64,000 nt of DNA from Bacillota bacterium (GCA_023426125.1 JAFABI010000011.1:62001-126000); one strand, 5' to 3'; counted from the first letter of the stretch, positions 48,586 to 57,699 are shown. Numbers and translations are program-made. The notes: generated from the letters alone by a model not told the origin.

Positions 48586-50544
48586 ATGGTAGAACATATC
48601 GGCAGGCTGGTACAACAAACCGAAACCTATTCGAAAGATACGCATGGCAAAATAATCGATGCCTTTTTCAATGACCATCAAAATTCCGAATGCGCGGTTA
48701 TCCTTGATGAGGGCAAGCCTATCGGGCTTGTCACCAGAAATGATTTCTACCAGAAAATAGGGAGCCAGTTCGGCTATACGATTTATATGACGCGGCCCGT
48801 ATACCTGATCATGAATAAAACCCTGTTGACCGTAGAAGCCCGTACCGACGTAAATGAAGCCGTATTTCTCGCATTGAAGCGCGAGCAGGTAAATCTCTAC
48901 GACCCGTTGGTTGTAACAGAGAATGGGTTATATATCGGTATCGTAAGCATAAAACTCTTTCTCATCGAGCTTACCAGGCAAAGGGAAAAAGAAATCAGCC
49001 TGCTGATGGAGCAGCAGAGCATCCTTAAAAGGGCAAATGAAGCAGAAATGCGCCACGGGCTGATGATGGAGGAAAAGAATCAGCTTCTCGGCTCCAAGAA
49101 TCAAGCCATCAAAAACCTGCTGGATAACGCCGGCCAGGGTTTCCTGTCCTTTGGAGAGGAAATGGTGATCTCGGATGAGTACAGCTATGAATGCATTAAC
49201 ATTTTCGGAGCGCCGATTGGAGGCAGGAATTTTCTGGAGCTGATCGGCACTTATATCGATTCCGGTCAGAAAGAAATCATGAAAGAGGTATTTGAAAATG
49301 TGTTCAGGAATATCCACAGGCCCCAGACCAGGGCTTATCTATCGCTTCTGCCCGGGGAAATAAACGTCTGCAGGAAAAACATACGGGTGGACTACAAGGT
49401 CATCCCGGCTTTGCCGGGTCCCAGGATCATGCTGATTCTTACGGACATCACCGAAAAGAAAGAGCTTGAACTCCGGATGATTAGGGAAAGAGAGAATCTC
49501 AAGCTGATCATCAAGGCGATCTCCAACAGCAGCGATATCACTGCCTACATGGAAAATATGAGGGAATTTATCTGCTCCGGAGCAAAGGAGATCATAAATA
49601 GCAATCACAGGGTCGAAGATAAATTTTTTGAAATCTACCGGGTAATCCATACCTTTAAAGGGGACTTCAGCCAGCTGTGCATGTACAATACGGCAAACGG
49701 GCTCCACTCCCTTGAAAATGCACTCTCAAAAATGGCGGATACGATGGGAAGCCTTGATGAGAAGACTCTTTTGCGCTGCATGGAGGGTGTGTGCTGCGAC
49801 CTTCTGCTGGAAAAGGATCTCAAAATCATTGCAGATGCTCTGGGTGGGGCCTATTTAAGCAAAGGGGAAAGCTTTGCGGTGAGCAAGGAGAAAATACTTG
49901 GGATCGAGAAGACAATCGTCGACTGCATACCTGCCGGGCTTCAGGGCTCGCTTTTACCTCTGGTCAGAAATCTGAGGCACACCTGTTTTAAAGAGATTGT
50001 CCGGTCATATGGAGATTATCTGAAAACCATCGCCAGGAATTCCGACAAATGCATTGGCGATATGGTTATAACGGGAGACGACATCTACATTGACAAGGGG
50101 AAATACCATGCATTTACCGGTTCGCTGGTCCATCTGTTCAAAAACATGGCGGACCACGGAATTGAAACCACGGAGGAAAGAGTGGCTGCGAGAAAACCGG
50201 AGGAAGGCCGGATCGAATGCGAATTCAGGCGAATGGGTGAAAAGGAGTTTTTCCTGTATATCCGGGACGATGGAAAAGGCATTGATTTTACCCGGATCAG
50301 GAATAAGCTTCGGGAAAAGAAAATCAAGCTGCCTAAGGAATATTCGGAGTTATCCGTGAATGAGCTGCAGGAGGTCCTGTTCATGAATGGCTTTTCCACC
50401 AGGGACTCCGTCAGTATAACTTCCGGCAGAGGAATGGGGCTTGGAGCGGTAAGGTCCGAAGTCGTAAAGCTGGGCGGAGATATAAGCATCGCTACGGTGC
50501 CCGGAAAGGGCACCGAATTCAAAATCAGGCTGCCGGTATTATAA
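48586..50544 (+). CDS. CBS-PAS-HPt-HATPase (CheA-like) sensor kinase
   Basis: A 652-residue protein. Residues 1-130 form a CBS pair (CAVILDEGKPIGLVTRNDF, VNLYDPLVVTENGLYIGIVS). A coiled-coil and PAS-like region (150-310) follow, then an HPt domain with His in RVIHTFKGDFSQ and a CheA-type ATPase (LFKNMADHGIET, IRDDGKGIDF, SGRGMGLGAV). A CheW domain is absent, so it is not a standard receptor-coupled CheA. CBS domains usually bind adenine nucleotides, suggesting an energy or nucleotide sensor. GGTGGG precedes ATG 48586. Confidence 0.82.
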   Translation: MVEHIGRLVQQTETYSKDTHGKIIDAFFNDHQNSECAVILDEGKPIGLVTRNDFYQKIGSQFGYTIYMTRPVYLIMNKTLLTVEARTDVNEAVFLALKREQVNLYDPLVVTENGLYIGIVSIKLFLIELTRQREKEISLLMEQQSILKRANEAEMRHGLMMEEKNQLLGSKNQAIKNLLDNAGQGFLSFGEEMVISDEYSYECINIFGAPIGGRNFLELIGTYIDSGQKEIMKEVFENVFRNIHRPQTRAYLSLLPGEINVCRKNIRVDYKVIPALPGPRIMLILTDITEKKELELRMIRERENLKLIIKAISNSSDITAYMENMREFICSGAKEIINSNHRVEDKFFEIYRVIHTFKGDFSQLCMYNTANGLHSLENALSKMADTMGSLDEKTLLRCMEGVCCDLLLEKDLKIIADALGGAYLSKGESFAVSKEKILGIEKTIVDCIPAGLQGSLLPLVRNLRHTCFKEIVRSYGDYLKTIARNSDKCIGDMVITGDDIYIDKGKYHAFTGSLVHLFKNMADHGIETTEERVAARKPEEGRIECEFRRMGEKEFFLYIRDDGKGIDFTRIRNKLREKKIKLPKEYSELSVNELQEVLFMNGFSTRDSVSITSGRGMGLGAVRSEVVKLGGDISIATVPGKGTEFKIRLPVL

Positions 50545-50560
50545 ATCCTGGAAGAGTCTC

Positions 50561-50589
50561 TTGCGGAAAAGAATGTTCTATGCTAAACT
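50561..50589 (+). promoter_or_regulatory. Sigma-A-type promoter of the second ROK gene
   Basis: TTGCGG (50561-50566), 17 bp, TAAACT (50584-50589), 31 bp before the start codon of the ROK gene. Confidence 0.5.
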
Positions 50590-50619
50590 CTAATTAATAA
50601 AGCCGCTGGAGAAATTAAT

Positions 50620-51846
50620 ATGAACTTAAAGAGAAGCGCCCCGGAAAAAAAGCAGGTAGCCAGTCAACAGCAGATAAAAGAAGCGAACTTGAATCTGGTA
50701 TTCAATCTGATAAACAAGCATGAGCCCGTCTCCAGGGCGGAGCTTGCCCATATAACCAGACTAAGCCCAACCACGATATCCTCGCTTACGGACCAGTTGC
50801 TGCAAGGCGGGATGATACTGGAAACCGGCGCGGGGACTGCCGCAACCAGCGGAAGAAAGCCTATCATGCTTGAAATCAATCCGGGAGGCGGGTTTGTCGC
50901 TTCCGTTGAATTCCTGGAGGATGCGTTCAGGTGTTTTCTTTATGACCTGCAATATAAAGCCATAGGCGGAGGTAAGTACGCGGTTTCGGATTACAGCTCC
51001 ATCGGCGGTCAGATTATCTCCAGGATCGATGAGCTTCTTGACAGCAATTCCGTCGATAAAGACAGGCTCCTGGGGATAAGCGTCGGGATCCCGGCATTGA
51101 TCGATTATAGCACCAGCAAGGTTATTTCATCGACGGTCGTACCAATAGACCCCGGCAACGATTTCTATAACGAGATAAAAAAATATTACGGCATACCTGT
51201 TCTGGTGGAAAACGAATCCTGCCTGTGCGCTTTTGCCGAGAAGGAATCGGATTCGTCCAGGGATGTAAGGAGTTTAATTTTTGTTGATATCAATGTGGGC
51301 ATCGGAGCGGGCATTGTCTTAAACGGCCGGATATTTACCGGCTCTTTCGGGACAGCGGGCGAGATCGGACATATGTCCATCGACATGAACGGCCCGAAAT
51401 GCAAATGCGGCAACAGAGGGTGCCTCGAAGTCATGGCCGGTATTCCCGCTATCCTGCAAAAAACCGTTTTTGCCATCATGTCGGGAAGGGAGACGGTAAT
51501 AAAAAGCCTGGTAAACAATGATTATAACAGGATAAACATGGATGTAATCGTTGCCGCCCTGGAAGCAGGCGACGGGCTGGTATCGGAAATCATCGACGAA
51601 ACGGCGGAAAGGCTGGCCTTCGGTGTGAACAACATCATTAACCTTTTCAGCCCTGAAGTGGTGGTCATTGGCGGAGAACTGACCAAACTCGGCGAGGGTT
51701 TTCTTGATAAACTGAAAAACTATGTTCGTCCTATAGGCTTGCTGCCGGGAATAAACAAGGTGAAAGTCACATATTCGCATCTGAAAGAGGATGCGGTTAC
51801 CCTGGGCGGGGCAAAGTGCCTTTTGAGCAGTCTGTTTAAAGCTTAG
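50620..51846 (+). CDS. ROK-family transcriptional repressor (second)
   Basis: A 408-residue NagC/XylR-type regulator: N-terminal HTH (SRAELAHITRLSPTTISSLT), ROK domain, zinc motif GHMSIDMNGPKCKCGNRGCLE. The kinase Asp motif is replaced by VENESCLCAFAE, so it is not a sugar kinase. GGAGAA precedes ATG 50620. It is followed by a PIG-L deacetylase and a NagB-like protein, which points to control of amino-sugar metabolism. It is similar in build to the ROK protein at 10.3 kb. Confidence 0.88.
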   Translation: MNLKRSAPEKKQVASQQQIKEANLNLVFNLINKHEPVSRAELAHITRLSPTTISSLTDQLLQGGMILETGAGTAATSGRKPIMLEINPGGGFVASVEFLEDAFRCFLYDLQYKAIGGGKYAVSDYSSIGGQIISRIDELLDSNSVDKDRLLGISVGIPALIDYSTSKVISSTVVPIDPGNDFYNEIKKYYGIPVLVENESCLCAFAEKESDSSRDVRSLIFVDINVGIGAGIVLNGRIFTGSFGTAGEIGHMSIDMNGPKCKCGNRGCLEVMAGIPAILQKTVFAIMSGRETVIKSLVNNDYNRINMDVIVAALEAGDGLVSEIIDETAERLAFGVNNIINLFSPEVVVIGGELTKLGEGFLDKLKNYVRPIGLLPGINKVKVTYSHLKEDAVTLGGAKCLLSSLFKA

Positions 51847-51932
51847 GAGCGGCAGCGGCCGGTACCTGAGCTTTTGCAACATTAATAAATCCACTGGAGA
51901 AATAAAACGATGAAAGGATGAGGGATGACAGG

Positions 51933-52640
51933 ATGAACATACTGGCGGTAGGATGCCATCCGGATGATTTGGAAATAGGGTGCGGAGGCACTCTGGCAAA
52001 ATATGCAAAGCAAGGGCACCAGGTAGTAATGTGCCATGTGGCCAATGGAAATATGGGCCATGCCGTGATTATGCCGGAGGAATTAAGGGCCATCCGGACG
52101 GAAGAGGCAGAGGCCGCAGGCCTCAAACTGCGGGCAAAGGAGGTTATAAATCTTGATATTCCGGACCTGGAAGTGGACTCACAGGATAAAGCCCTGGTAA
52201 TAAAAATGATTGACGTCGTCAGGCGTGTGAAGCCTGACATAATCATTACCCACGGACCGGAGGATTATATGAAGGACCATGTGGAGGTGAGCCGCCTGGT
52301 ATTTGAAGCCAGCTTTTCATCAAGCATACCCCATACGGAGACGGAACATGCTTTTTATCCCAAAATTGCGCCGTTATATTATATGGATACCCTTGCCGGA
52401 GTTGGTTTTCTGCCTGCGGAGTATGTGGATATAAGCGGAGAAATCGAAGAGAAGCTGGACGCTCTCAATTGCCATCAAAGCCAGATTAAATGGATGCTGG
52501 AGCATGACCGGATCGATTTCCTGGATTTTGTCAGGACGGTATCCAAATTCAGAGGCCTTCAGTGCGGGGCGGCTTATGCGGAAGGCTTCAGGCGCTGTGA
52601 GACCTGGCCCAGAATATGCCCCGGAAGGCTTTTGCCATAA
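51933..52640 (+). CDS. PIG-L/LmbE-family N-acetylglucosamine-type deacetylase
   Basis: A 235-residue zinc-dependent deacetylase. The metal motif is GCHPDDLEIGCGG (HPDD), and the third ligand is in MKDHVEVSR. PIG-L enzymes remove acetyl groups from GlcNAc-containing molecules, including chitobiose and thiol cofactor precursors. ATG 51933 is chosen since GAGG is well spaced, while ATG 51918 abuts its ribosome binding site. It is followed 30 bp later by the NagB-like gene, so deacetylation and sugar-phosphate conversion may be consecutive steps. Confidence 0.85.
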   Translation: MNILAVGCHPDDLEIGCGGTLAKYAKQGHQVVMCHVANGNMGHAVIMPEELRAIRTEEAEAAGLKLRAKEVINLDIPDLEVDSQDKALVIKMIDVVRRVKPDIIITHGPEDYMKDHVEVSRLVFEASFSSSIPHTETEHAFYPKIAPLYYMDTLAGVGFLPAEYVDISGEIEEKLDALNCHQSQIKWMLEHDRIDFLDFVRTVSKFRGLQCGAAYAEGFRRCETWPRICPGRLLP

Positions 52641-52670
52641 AAAAATAAAACATAGATGGAGGAGTTACCT

Positions 52671-53621
52671 ATGAATTTTCTTGATACGCTTAAGGATTCC
52701 CTGGTTGAAGGCTTCTACCCCGCGGGATGGGACATGGAGAAAATCGACAAATGCTGCTCGAATCCGCCGGAAACGGTAAACGACAGGCAGGCGCACTGGA
52801 ACAAGGATTTTATTCCGGTACAGTGTGAAAACATTCATGATTTCGACATGATGCTGGGACATGAAATCGCCCTGGAAATTAAAAAAAGCAGGGATGAAGG
52901 AAGAAAGCTCGCTATGATCCTGCCCGTAGGTCCCATGGGCATGTACAGATGGGCAGTATACTTCCTGCAGGAATGGGATGTAGGGTGTTCCCATGTTTAC
53001 GGCTTCAATATGGATGAATGGAGCGACGGCGAGGGAAATACCCTTGAGGCGTCGGACCCGGCGGCATTCCAGAATGCGATGCAGACAGCCTTTTATGGAC
53101 CTTTGGGGAGACTGACGGTGCCTTCCGGCCAGCGGAATTTTGCAACGAAGGACAACCTGCCGACCTACCCCGGGAAAATCGCCGCATTAAAAGCCGAAGG
53201 GGCAAAGCTTGTGACGGTCTTTGGCATCGGAAGAATGTTTCATATCGCCTTCTGGGAACCGCATTTCGCTGCCGAATTCAAGACGGTGGAGGAGTGGAAA
53301 AAACAGCCTTACAGGACCGGGGCCAGGCTCCATCCGCTGACCGTAGAGCAGAACGCTATTACAAGCTTCAAGAGCAGGACCACCCTTGTACCCTGCAGGG
53401 CGAATACCATCGGGCCTGCGCTTTTCCTTCAGTCGGACAAAATCATAGGCGGGTGTGACGGAGCCCTGGGAAGAGGAATGCAATGGCAGGGAATGTCCCT
53501 CTGGGTAACGCTGCGATACGGGCCGGATATGTGGATCCCATCCAGCTTTATGCCGACGCTGCCCGGGAAGCTTTTTTACCTTCGCGAGCTGGCGGGTCCT
53601 CTGGTTGCGGAGTGCAACTGA
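52671..53621 (+). CDS. NagB-like glucosamine-6-phosphate isomerase family protein
   Basis: A 316-residue member of the NagB/RpiA/6-phosphogluconolactonase fold family. FNMDEWSDGEGN matches the NagB region with the general base Asp. VFGIGRMFHIAFWEP matches G-I-G-x-D-G-H-I-x-F-N-E-P but replaces the Asp and Gly before the catalytic His with Met and Phe. Canonical NagB turns glucosamine 6-phosphate into fructose 6-phosphate and ammonia. The changed lid suggests a different substrate or activity. GGAGGAG sets ATG 52671. Confidence 0.7.
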   Translation: MNFLDTLKDSLVEGFYPAGWDMEKIDKCCSNPPETVNDRQAHWNKDFIPVQCENIHDFDMMLGHEIALEIKKSRDEGRKLAMILPVGPMGMYRWAVYFLQEWDVGCSHVYGFNMDEWSDGEGNTLEASDPAAFQNAMQTAFYGPLGRLTVPSGQRNFATKDNLPTYPGKIAALKAEGAKLVTVFGIGRMFHIAFWEPHFAAEFKTVEEWKKQPYRTGARLHPLTVEQNAITSFKSRTTLVPCRANTIGPALFLQSDKIIGGCDGALGRGMQWQGMSLWVTLRYGPDMWIPSSFMPTLPGKLFYLRELAGPLVAECN

Positions 53622-53730
53622 TGTGAAACAGATGATGGGGCGGTCTCAAAATAAACCGACGCGCAATGTGTGCCCTCATAATGCATGGATACATAAAATA
53701 GAGTAATATTTCAAAAGTGAAGTTCCAGAG

Positions 53731-53749
53731 GGGCGGCCAAAGGCCGCCC
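53731..53749. terminator. GC-rich hairpin after the NagB-like gene
   Basis: GGGCGGCC (53731-53738), AAA, GGCCGCCC (53742-53749), then TTGCTGTTT. It may terminate the ROK operon and also belongs to the GGCC-type palindrome family seen at 56.9-57.1 kb. The gap 53622-53979 holds this and the palindrome at 53838. Confidence 0.5.
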
Positions 53750-53837
53750 TTGCTGTTTAAAATACGCTCCGGAATGAATTTTGATGAATACCTCCCTTAA
53801 GGGTCTACAGATAGCGGTAAGGCGGCTCACAGTATAG

Positions 53838-53858
53838 GGACGTGCAATGCGCGTCCCT
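53838..53858. repeat. Short palindrome, GGRCGCGCAATGCGCGYCC family
   Basis: GGGACGTGCAATGCGCGTCC, ending at 53858. A similar copy is at 57000-57018, with decayed forms near 1059, 19071, 45290 and 53655. Confidence 0.55.
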
Positions 53859-53979
53859 GGCAGGCTTTACTGAAATTTTACAGAAGCTTAATTCAGGGTT
53901 ATCACTCTCCGTGTATGATAAATTCAGGATTAGAAATCGGTAAGCTCATACTGAGGACAACATATGAAGGGGTGGTAGC

Positions 53980-54570
53980 ATGAATGTTTTTACTCACCTT
54001 GGAATATCAAGGGGAATCATGGCTGTCATAGAAAGAAATCTTGGCGTTAAACTGGACGGGGTCGGCTTCATGTTTGGGAATATAAAACCGGACATCGACC
54101 CGAAGCTTTCCTCCGTGCCGCATATAAAAAATACCGCGATGGACTTTGTAAGCTGTGAGATAAAAAGCCTCCTGTCAATGGAAGATAAAATAAAAAACAA
54201 ATGCACAAGGGAATTCTCCGAGAGACTGGGCCTCGTCACACATTATCTCTCGGATTTTTTTTGTTACGCCCACTCGGAGTATTTTAAAGGTAATATCCTA
54301 AAACACTATCTCTATGAAAACAAACTGTCGGGATACTGCAGAAAAAGCAAGGCCACAGCGGTAGAAAATATTCTCGGAAGAATCACCTGTATCGATGCCG
54401 ACCTGGCCTCAATACAAACCTATATTGAAAATATGCACACTGATTATTTAAATGCGGGAAACAGGGGATCATGCAGGCGGGATATGAAATATGCCATGGA
54501 AATGGCAGCTTCATTTTGCCTGTCCGTAATAAAAGCACATCTACCCAAAGGGATCAGTAGGGCGGCATAA
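53980..54570 (+). CDS. Zinc-dependent phospholipase C-like protein
   Basis: A 196-residue all-helical protein related to zinc-dependent phospholipase C/S1-P1 nuclease folds. Potential zinc ligands are in NVFTHLGIS, MFGNIKPDIDP and THYLSDFFCYAHSEYF. There is no signal peptide, unlike secreted phospholipases, so it is probably cytoplasmic. GGGGTGG precedes ATG 53980. It is 13 bp upstream of a GT4 glycosyltransferase, so the pair may act on lipids or glycolipids. Confidence 0.65.
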   Translation: MNVFTHLGISRGIMAVIERNLGVKLDGVGFMFGNIKPDIDPKLSSVPHIKNTAMDFVSCEIKSLLSMEDKIKNKCTREFSERLGLVTHYLSDFFCYAHSEYFKGNILKHYLYENKLSGYCRKSKATAVENILGRITCIDADLASIQTYIENMHTDYLNAGNRGSCRRDMKYAMEMAASFCLSVIKAHLPKGISRAA

Positions 54571-54583
54571 GGAGGCATTATTT

Positions 54584-55744
54584 ATGAGAATAGCATATTT
54601 TACGGATACTTACCTGCCACAGGTAAACGGAGTTACGAATACGCTGGAGAAGCTGGGAGGTTATCTTGCCGGCAGGAATATCGAGCATATGTTTTTTGCA
54701 CCGGAATATCCCGGCAATACCATAACATTTCGCGAGAAGAGTGTTAAAAGGTTTAAAAGCGTAGCTTTCCCGCTTTATCCGGAATGCAGGCTTTCGCTGC
54801 CTGTATATTCCGGGTTGTACAGGTATGCGGACCGTTTTAAGCCGGATATCGTACATCTGGTCACACCGCTGGGCATAGGAATGGCAGGTCTTAAATATGC
54901 GCGTGAACGCGGCATACCTGTCGTTTCCTCCTTTCATACGAATTTTGACATGTATCTCAAATATTATAAGCTGGAATATTTCCATGATTCCTTGTGGAAT
55001 TTCTTTAAATGGTTTCATGGGTTCAGCGCCGTCAATTTCTGTCCTTCGGAGGATACCCTCAAAACACTGGAGAGTAAAGGCATTGAAAATCTTAAGATAT
55101 GGTCGAGGGGGATTGAGACGGAGAAATTCAACCCGCTCCACCGGGATGAGCTGCTGAGGCTAAGCCTGGGGGACGAAAAAAGAAAAAATTTCCTGTATGT
55201 GGGTCGGCTTGCAGCAGAGAAGGATCTTGACATACTCATGCAGAGCATTGATAGAATAAACCTCATCTATCCGGGAAAAGCCCGGTTTGTCCTTGTGGGG
55301 GACGGTCCCCATGCCAAAACCCTGATGCACATGGCCCCTGAAAATGTGCTGTTTCCGGGATATTTAAAGGGCAGGGAGCTGGCGGCGATGTATGCGTCCT
55401 GCGACGCCTTTGTATTTCCTTCCAGTACGGAAACCTTCGGAAATGTGGTGCTTGAAGCCATGGCTTCCGGTTTGCCGGTGATTACAGTGGATTCGGGCGG
55501 CGTAAAAGACAGTATGCTGCATAACTGCAATGGAATATTGTGCAAGCCCAGAGACGTGGAAAGCTTCACGCTGGCAGTTGAAAAGCTGCTGACGGACGAA
55601 CAGCTTCTGGACATGATGGGCAAAAATGCAAGGGCATATGCATTGACAAAATCCTGGGATTCGGTATTTAGCAAGCTCATATCAGATTACCGCCTCGTGG
55701 TTGAAGAAGCCGACAGTCAGGAAAGGGTAAATAAACTGGCCTGA
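54584..55744 (+). CDS. GT4 glycosyltransferase (GT-B fold)
   Basis: A 386-residue retaining glycosyltransferase: YFTDTYLPQVNGVTNTLEKL (N-terminal acceptor side), SFHTNFDMYLKYY, YVGRLAAEKDLDILM, and the donor motif FVFPSSTETFGNVVLEAMAS (E-x7-E). This matches the MgtA/PimB/diacylglycerol glucosyltransferase group, which glycosylate membrane lipids using nucleotide sugars. AAGGAGG precedes the ATG. Together with the preceding phospholipase-like gene it suggests membrane lipid remodelling. Confidence 0.85.
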   Translation: MRIAYFTDTYLPQVNGVTNTLEKLGGYLAGRNIEHMFFAPEYPGNTITFREKSVKRFKSVAFPLYPECRLSLPVYSGLYRYADRFKPDIVHLVTPLGIGMAGLKYARERGIPVVSSFHTNFDMYLKYYKLEYFHDSLWNFFKWFHGFSAVNFCPSEDTLKTLESKGIENLKIWSRGIETEKFNPLHRDELLRLSLGDEKRKNFLYVGRLAAEKDLDILMQSIDRINLIYPGKARFVLVGDGPHAKTLMHMAPENVLFPGYLKGRELAAMYASCDAFVFPSSTETFGNVVLEAMASGLPVITVDSGGVKDSMLHNCNGILCKPRDVESFTLAVEKLLTDEQLLDMMGKNARAYALTKSWDSVFSKLISDYRLVVEEADSQERVNKLA

Positions 55745-55898
55745 GAAGGGATTTCGCTTAATTATATAGCAAAAGTATTGCCATGATTTTTCATTGTGTC
55801 TTCACAGAAAATGAATGGGGCAAATTTCCCCTAATGTGGATTCCGGTACATGCCGTACAGCATATAATAAAATAGATTATCAATTTGTTGGTGGTTAT

Positions 55899-56423
55899 AT
55901 GCGTTACGGAGATGGAACCGCATATCGGCAGGAATTTGCCTATAACAGAGACAAGGCCGTCCAATACGCTCATCGATGGGCTAAAGGGCGCAATCCGGCC
56001 TACCTTGATTTCGAAAACCTGGGGGGAGACTGTACAAATTTTGCCTCGCAGTGCATTTATACCGGAAGCGGAGTAATGAACTATGTCCCAACCCACGGCT
56101 GGTACTATATATCTTCCTATAATAGGACGCCTTCCTGGACAGGTGTGAATTATCTTTACAATTTTATTGTTGAGAATAATGGGGCCGGTCCTTACGCGGA
56201 GATTGTGGACGTAAAGGACGCGAGACCTGGAGACATAGCGCAGCTGTCTTTTAGCGGAGGAGGATTCTTCAACCATTCTCCCGTGATCATCCAGACCGGC
56301 AGCGTACCGGACATAAATAATATCCTGGTAGCGGCGCATACCGATGATGTGGATTATTATCCTTTGACAGGCTACGATTGGGTGGATATACGGTTTATCC
56401 ATATTTTAGGAGTCAGGGTTTAA
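55899..56423 (+). CDS. Amidase_6 (putative amidase domain) protein
   Basis: A 174-residue protein made of one putative amidase domain: FAYNRDKAVQYAHRWAKGRN, then NLGGDCTNFASQCIYTGSG (catalytic Cys) and FNHSPVIIQ and VAAHTDDVDYYPL (His). Such domains are widespread in clostridia, often in spore or envelope proteins. ATG 55899 with GGTGG nearby is preferred. The frame stays open back to 55815 (GTG or ATG), which adds a short region of weak character. No signal peptide is seen. Confidence 0.8.
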   Translation: MRYGDGTAYRQEFAYNRDKAVQYAHRWAKGRNPAYLDFENLGGDCTNFASQCIYTGSGVMNYVPTHGWYYISSYNRTPSWTGVNYLYNFIVENNGAGPYAEIVDVKDARPGDIAQLSFSGGGFFNHSPVIIQTGSVPDINNILVAAHTDDVDYYPLTGYDWVDIRFIHILGVRV

Positions 56424-56464
56424 ATCCTTTTCAAACAGTCTGCCTGAGGAACGGTTTGCGGATA

Positions 56465-56674
56465 TCAAGCGGAAATATTTTCGTCAAGTAATGTAAAAAT
56501 GCTGATCGCTTCACTTTCAAGACATCTGTGTAATTGTGACCCGATGAGTTTGTTGGAATGGTTACAGCATTCACACTGGAAAGTCAAGCCATCCAGCTTG
56601 TTGATAACCATTTCCGGCAGATTGGTAATAACCGAACCGCAATAATTGCATCGCAATGTTTTGAAATTAAACAT
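56465..56674 (-). CDS. Small zinc-ribbon protein
   Basis: A 69-residue protein with two CxxC pairs (LRCNYCGSVI and CECCNHSN) in the arrangement of a zinc ribbon, then a helical tail. AAGGAGG lies before the ATG at 56674, so translation is credible. No family or function is recognised. It converges on the amidase gene. Confidence 0.65.
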   Translation of the reverse strand: MFNFKTLRCNYCGSVITNLPEMVINKLDGLTFQCECCNHSNKLIGSQLHRCLESEAISIFTLLDENISA

Positions 56675-56881
56675 AGATTCCCTCCTTGTCCAGTATTTTA
56701 AGGATATGCTGCATTAATACCTCACATCCTTCCGGTACAATCAATAATTTAAAGCATGGTACGATTTTATCAAAATATTGTTATGTACATATTATGGAAA
56801 GGTAAAATATAGCATCGATTGGAGATTGAATATGTATGTTTTCAGCACGCAGGCCATTTGGCCGTAAGGCATACAATGCAG

Positions 56882-56900
56882 GGGCGGCCATTGGCCGTCC
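56882..56900. repeat. GGCC-type palindrome
   Basis: GGGCGGCCATTGGCCGTCC, almost self-complementary. It pairs with a like copy at 57052-57070. The 56675-57119 gap has no gene and contains these palindromes plus AT-rich DNA. Confidence 0.55.
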
Positions 56901-56999
56901 GTCTGTGACAGCAAACAAAACCATAAAATGGCCAACGGCGCGGAAGACAAGAATAATCCCCTGGTGCAAAGGATAGTATTATCACAGATAGCATTCTGC

Positions 57000-57018
57000 G
57001 GACGCGCAATGCGCGCCC
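57000..57018. repeat. Short palindrome, GGRCGCGCAATGCGCGYCC family
   Basis: GGACGCGCAATGCGCGCCC followed by TAGTACA. The same tail occurs after the decayed copy near 45297-45317 (GCGCGCCCCTAGTACA). Confidence 0.55.
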
Positions 57019-57051
57019 TAGTACAATGATAGATTGCGAATTAAAAAGTAA

Positions 57052-57070
57052 GGACGGCCAATGGCCGTCC
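57052..57070. repeat. GGCC-type palindrome downstream of cheW
   Basis: GGACGGCC, AAT, GGCCGTCC. Perfect arms. It lies 50 bp past the stop of the minus-strand CheW gene, where it could act as a transcript end. Confidence 0.55.
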
Positions 57071-57119
57071 GATTGTTATTGTTACCATATTGCATATTAA
57101 CAATTAAAAAGGATGAATC

Positions 57120-57566
57120 TTACCTTGCAGCTTTGACGGAGTCTTCCGGAGACAGGACAGTTTCCAGGTTCAGCAGCATGATGATCCGGTTTCCTGCTTT
57201 AGCAATGCTGTTGATAAATTTACGCTTCACATCTTCCAATACGGCGGGTGCAGCTTCAATATCCTGGTCCTCTATTTTTACAATTTCATTGACGCCATCC
57301 ACGATAAGTCCTACCACCGCAGCACCGGTGTTTACCATGATTATTTTGGTATTGTCGTCGAACTCCTTTGCAGGAAGACCGAAGCGCTTTCTCATGTTGA
57401 AAACCGTATAAACCTTACCTCTCAGGTTAATCAGGCCTTCTACGAATTCCGGCGTATTTGGTACCTTGAAAATATCCATGCGGCGTTCGATAATATTTAC
57501 CTGGGATACATCCACTCCGAACAACTCATCGTTTATGTTGAATACAACCAATTGACGTATAGCCAT
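57120..57566 (-). CDS. CheW-like coupling protein (stand-alone)
   Basis: A 148-residue CheW domain protein: LVVFNINDELFGVDVSQVNI, FVEGLINLRGKVYTVFNMRK, GLIVDGVNEIVKI. The start at 57566 is preceded on the minus strand by GGGGGG. It is away from the main chemosensory operon and could couple other receptors or compete with the operon CheW. The final residues vary from the usual CheW end. Confidence 0.88.
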   Translation of the reverse strand: MAIRQLVVFNINDELFGVDVSQVNIIERRMDIFKVPNTPEFVEGLINLRGKVYTVFNMRKRFGLPAKEFDDNTKIIMVNTGAAVVGLIVDGVNEIVKIEDQDIEAAPAVLEDVKRKFINSIAKAGNRIIMLLNLETVLSPEDSVKAAR

Positions 57567-57699
57567 AATCAGCCCCCCAAAAAAAACTCTTCTTCACTAG
57601 CACGATTATACCATAGAACGTACAACTTTCAAAGAAATTTTCCAATAATGCACCCAAAAATGACATCCGGACCCGCTCAAAAGGGGACATTGTGTCCCC

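Noticed and set aside
55815..55898. Extended N-terminus of the Amidase_6 protein
   Set aside because: The extra 28 residues lack family character and a clear ribosome binding site. The later ATG at 55899 was preferred, though the longer form cannot be excluded.
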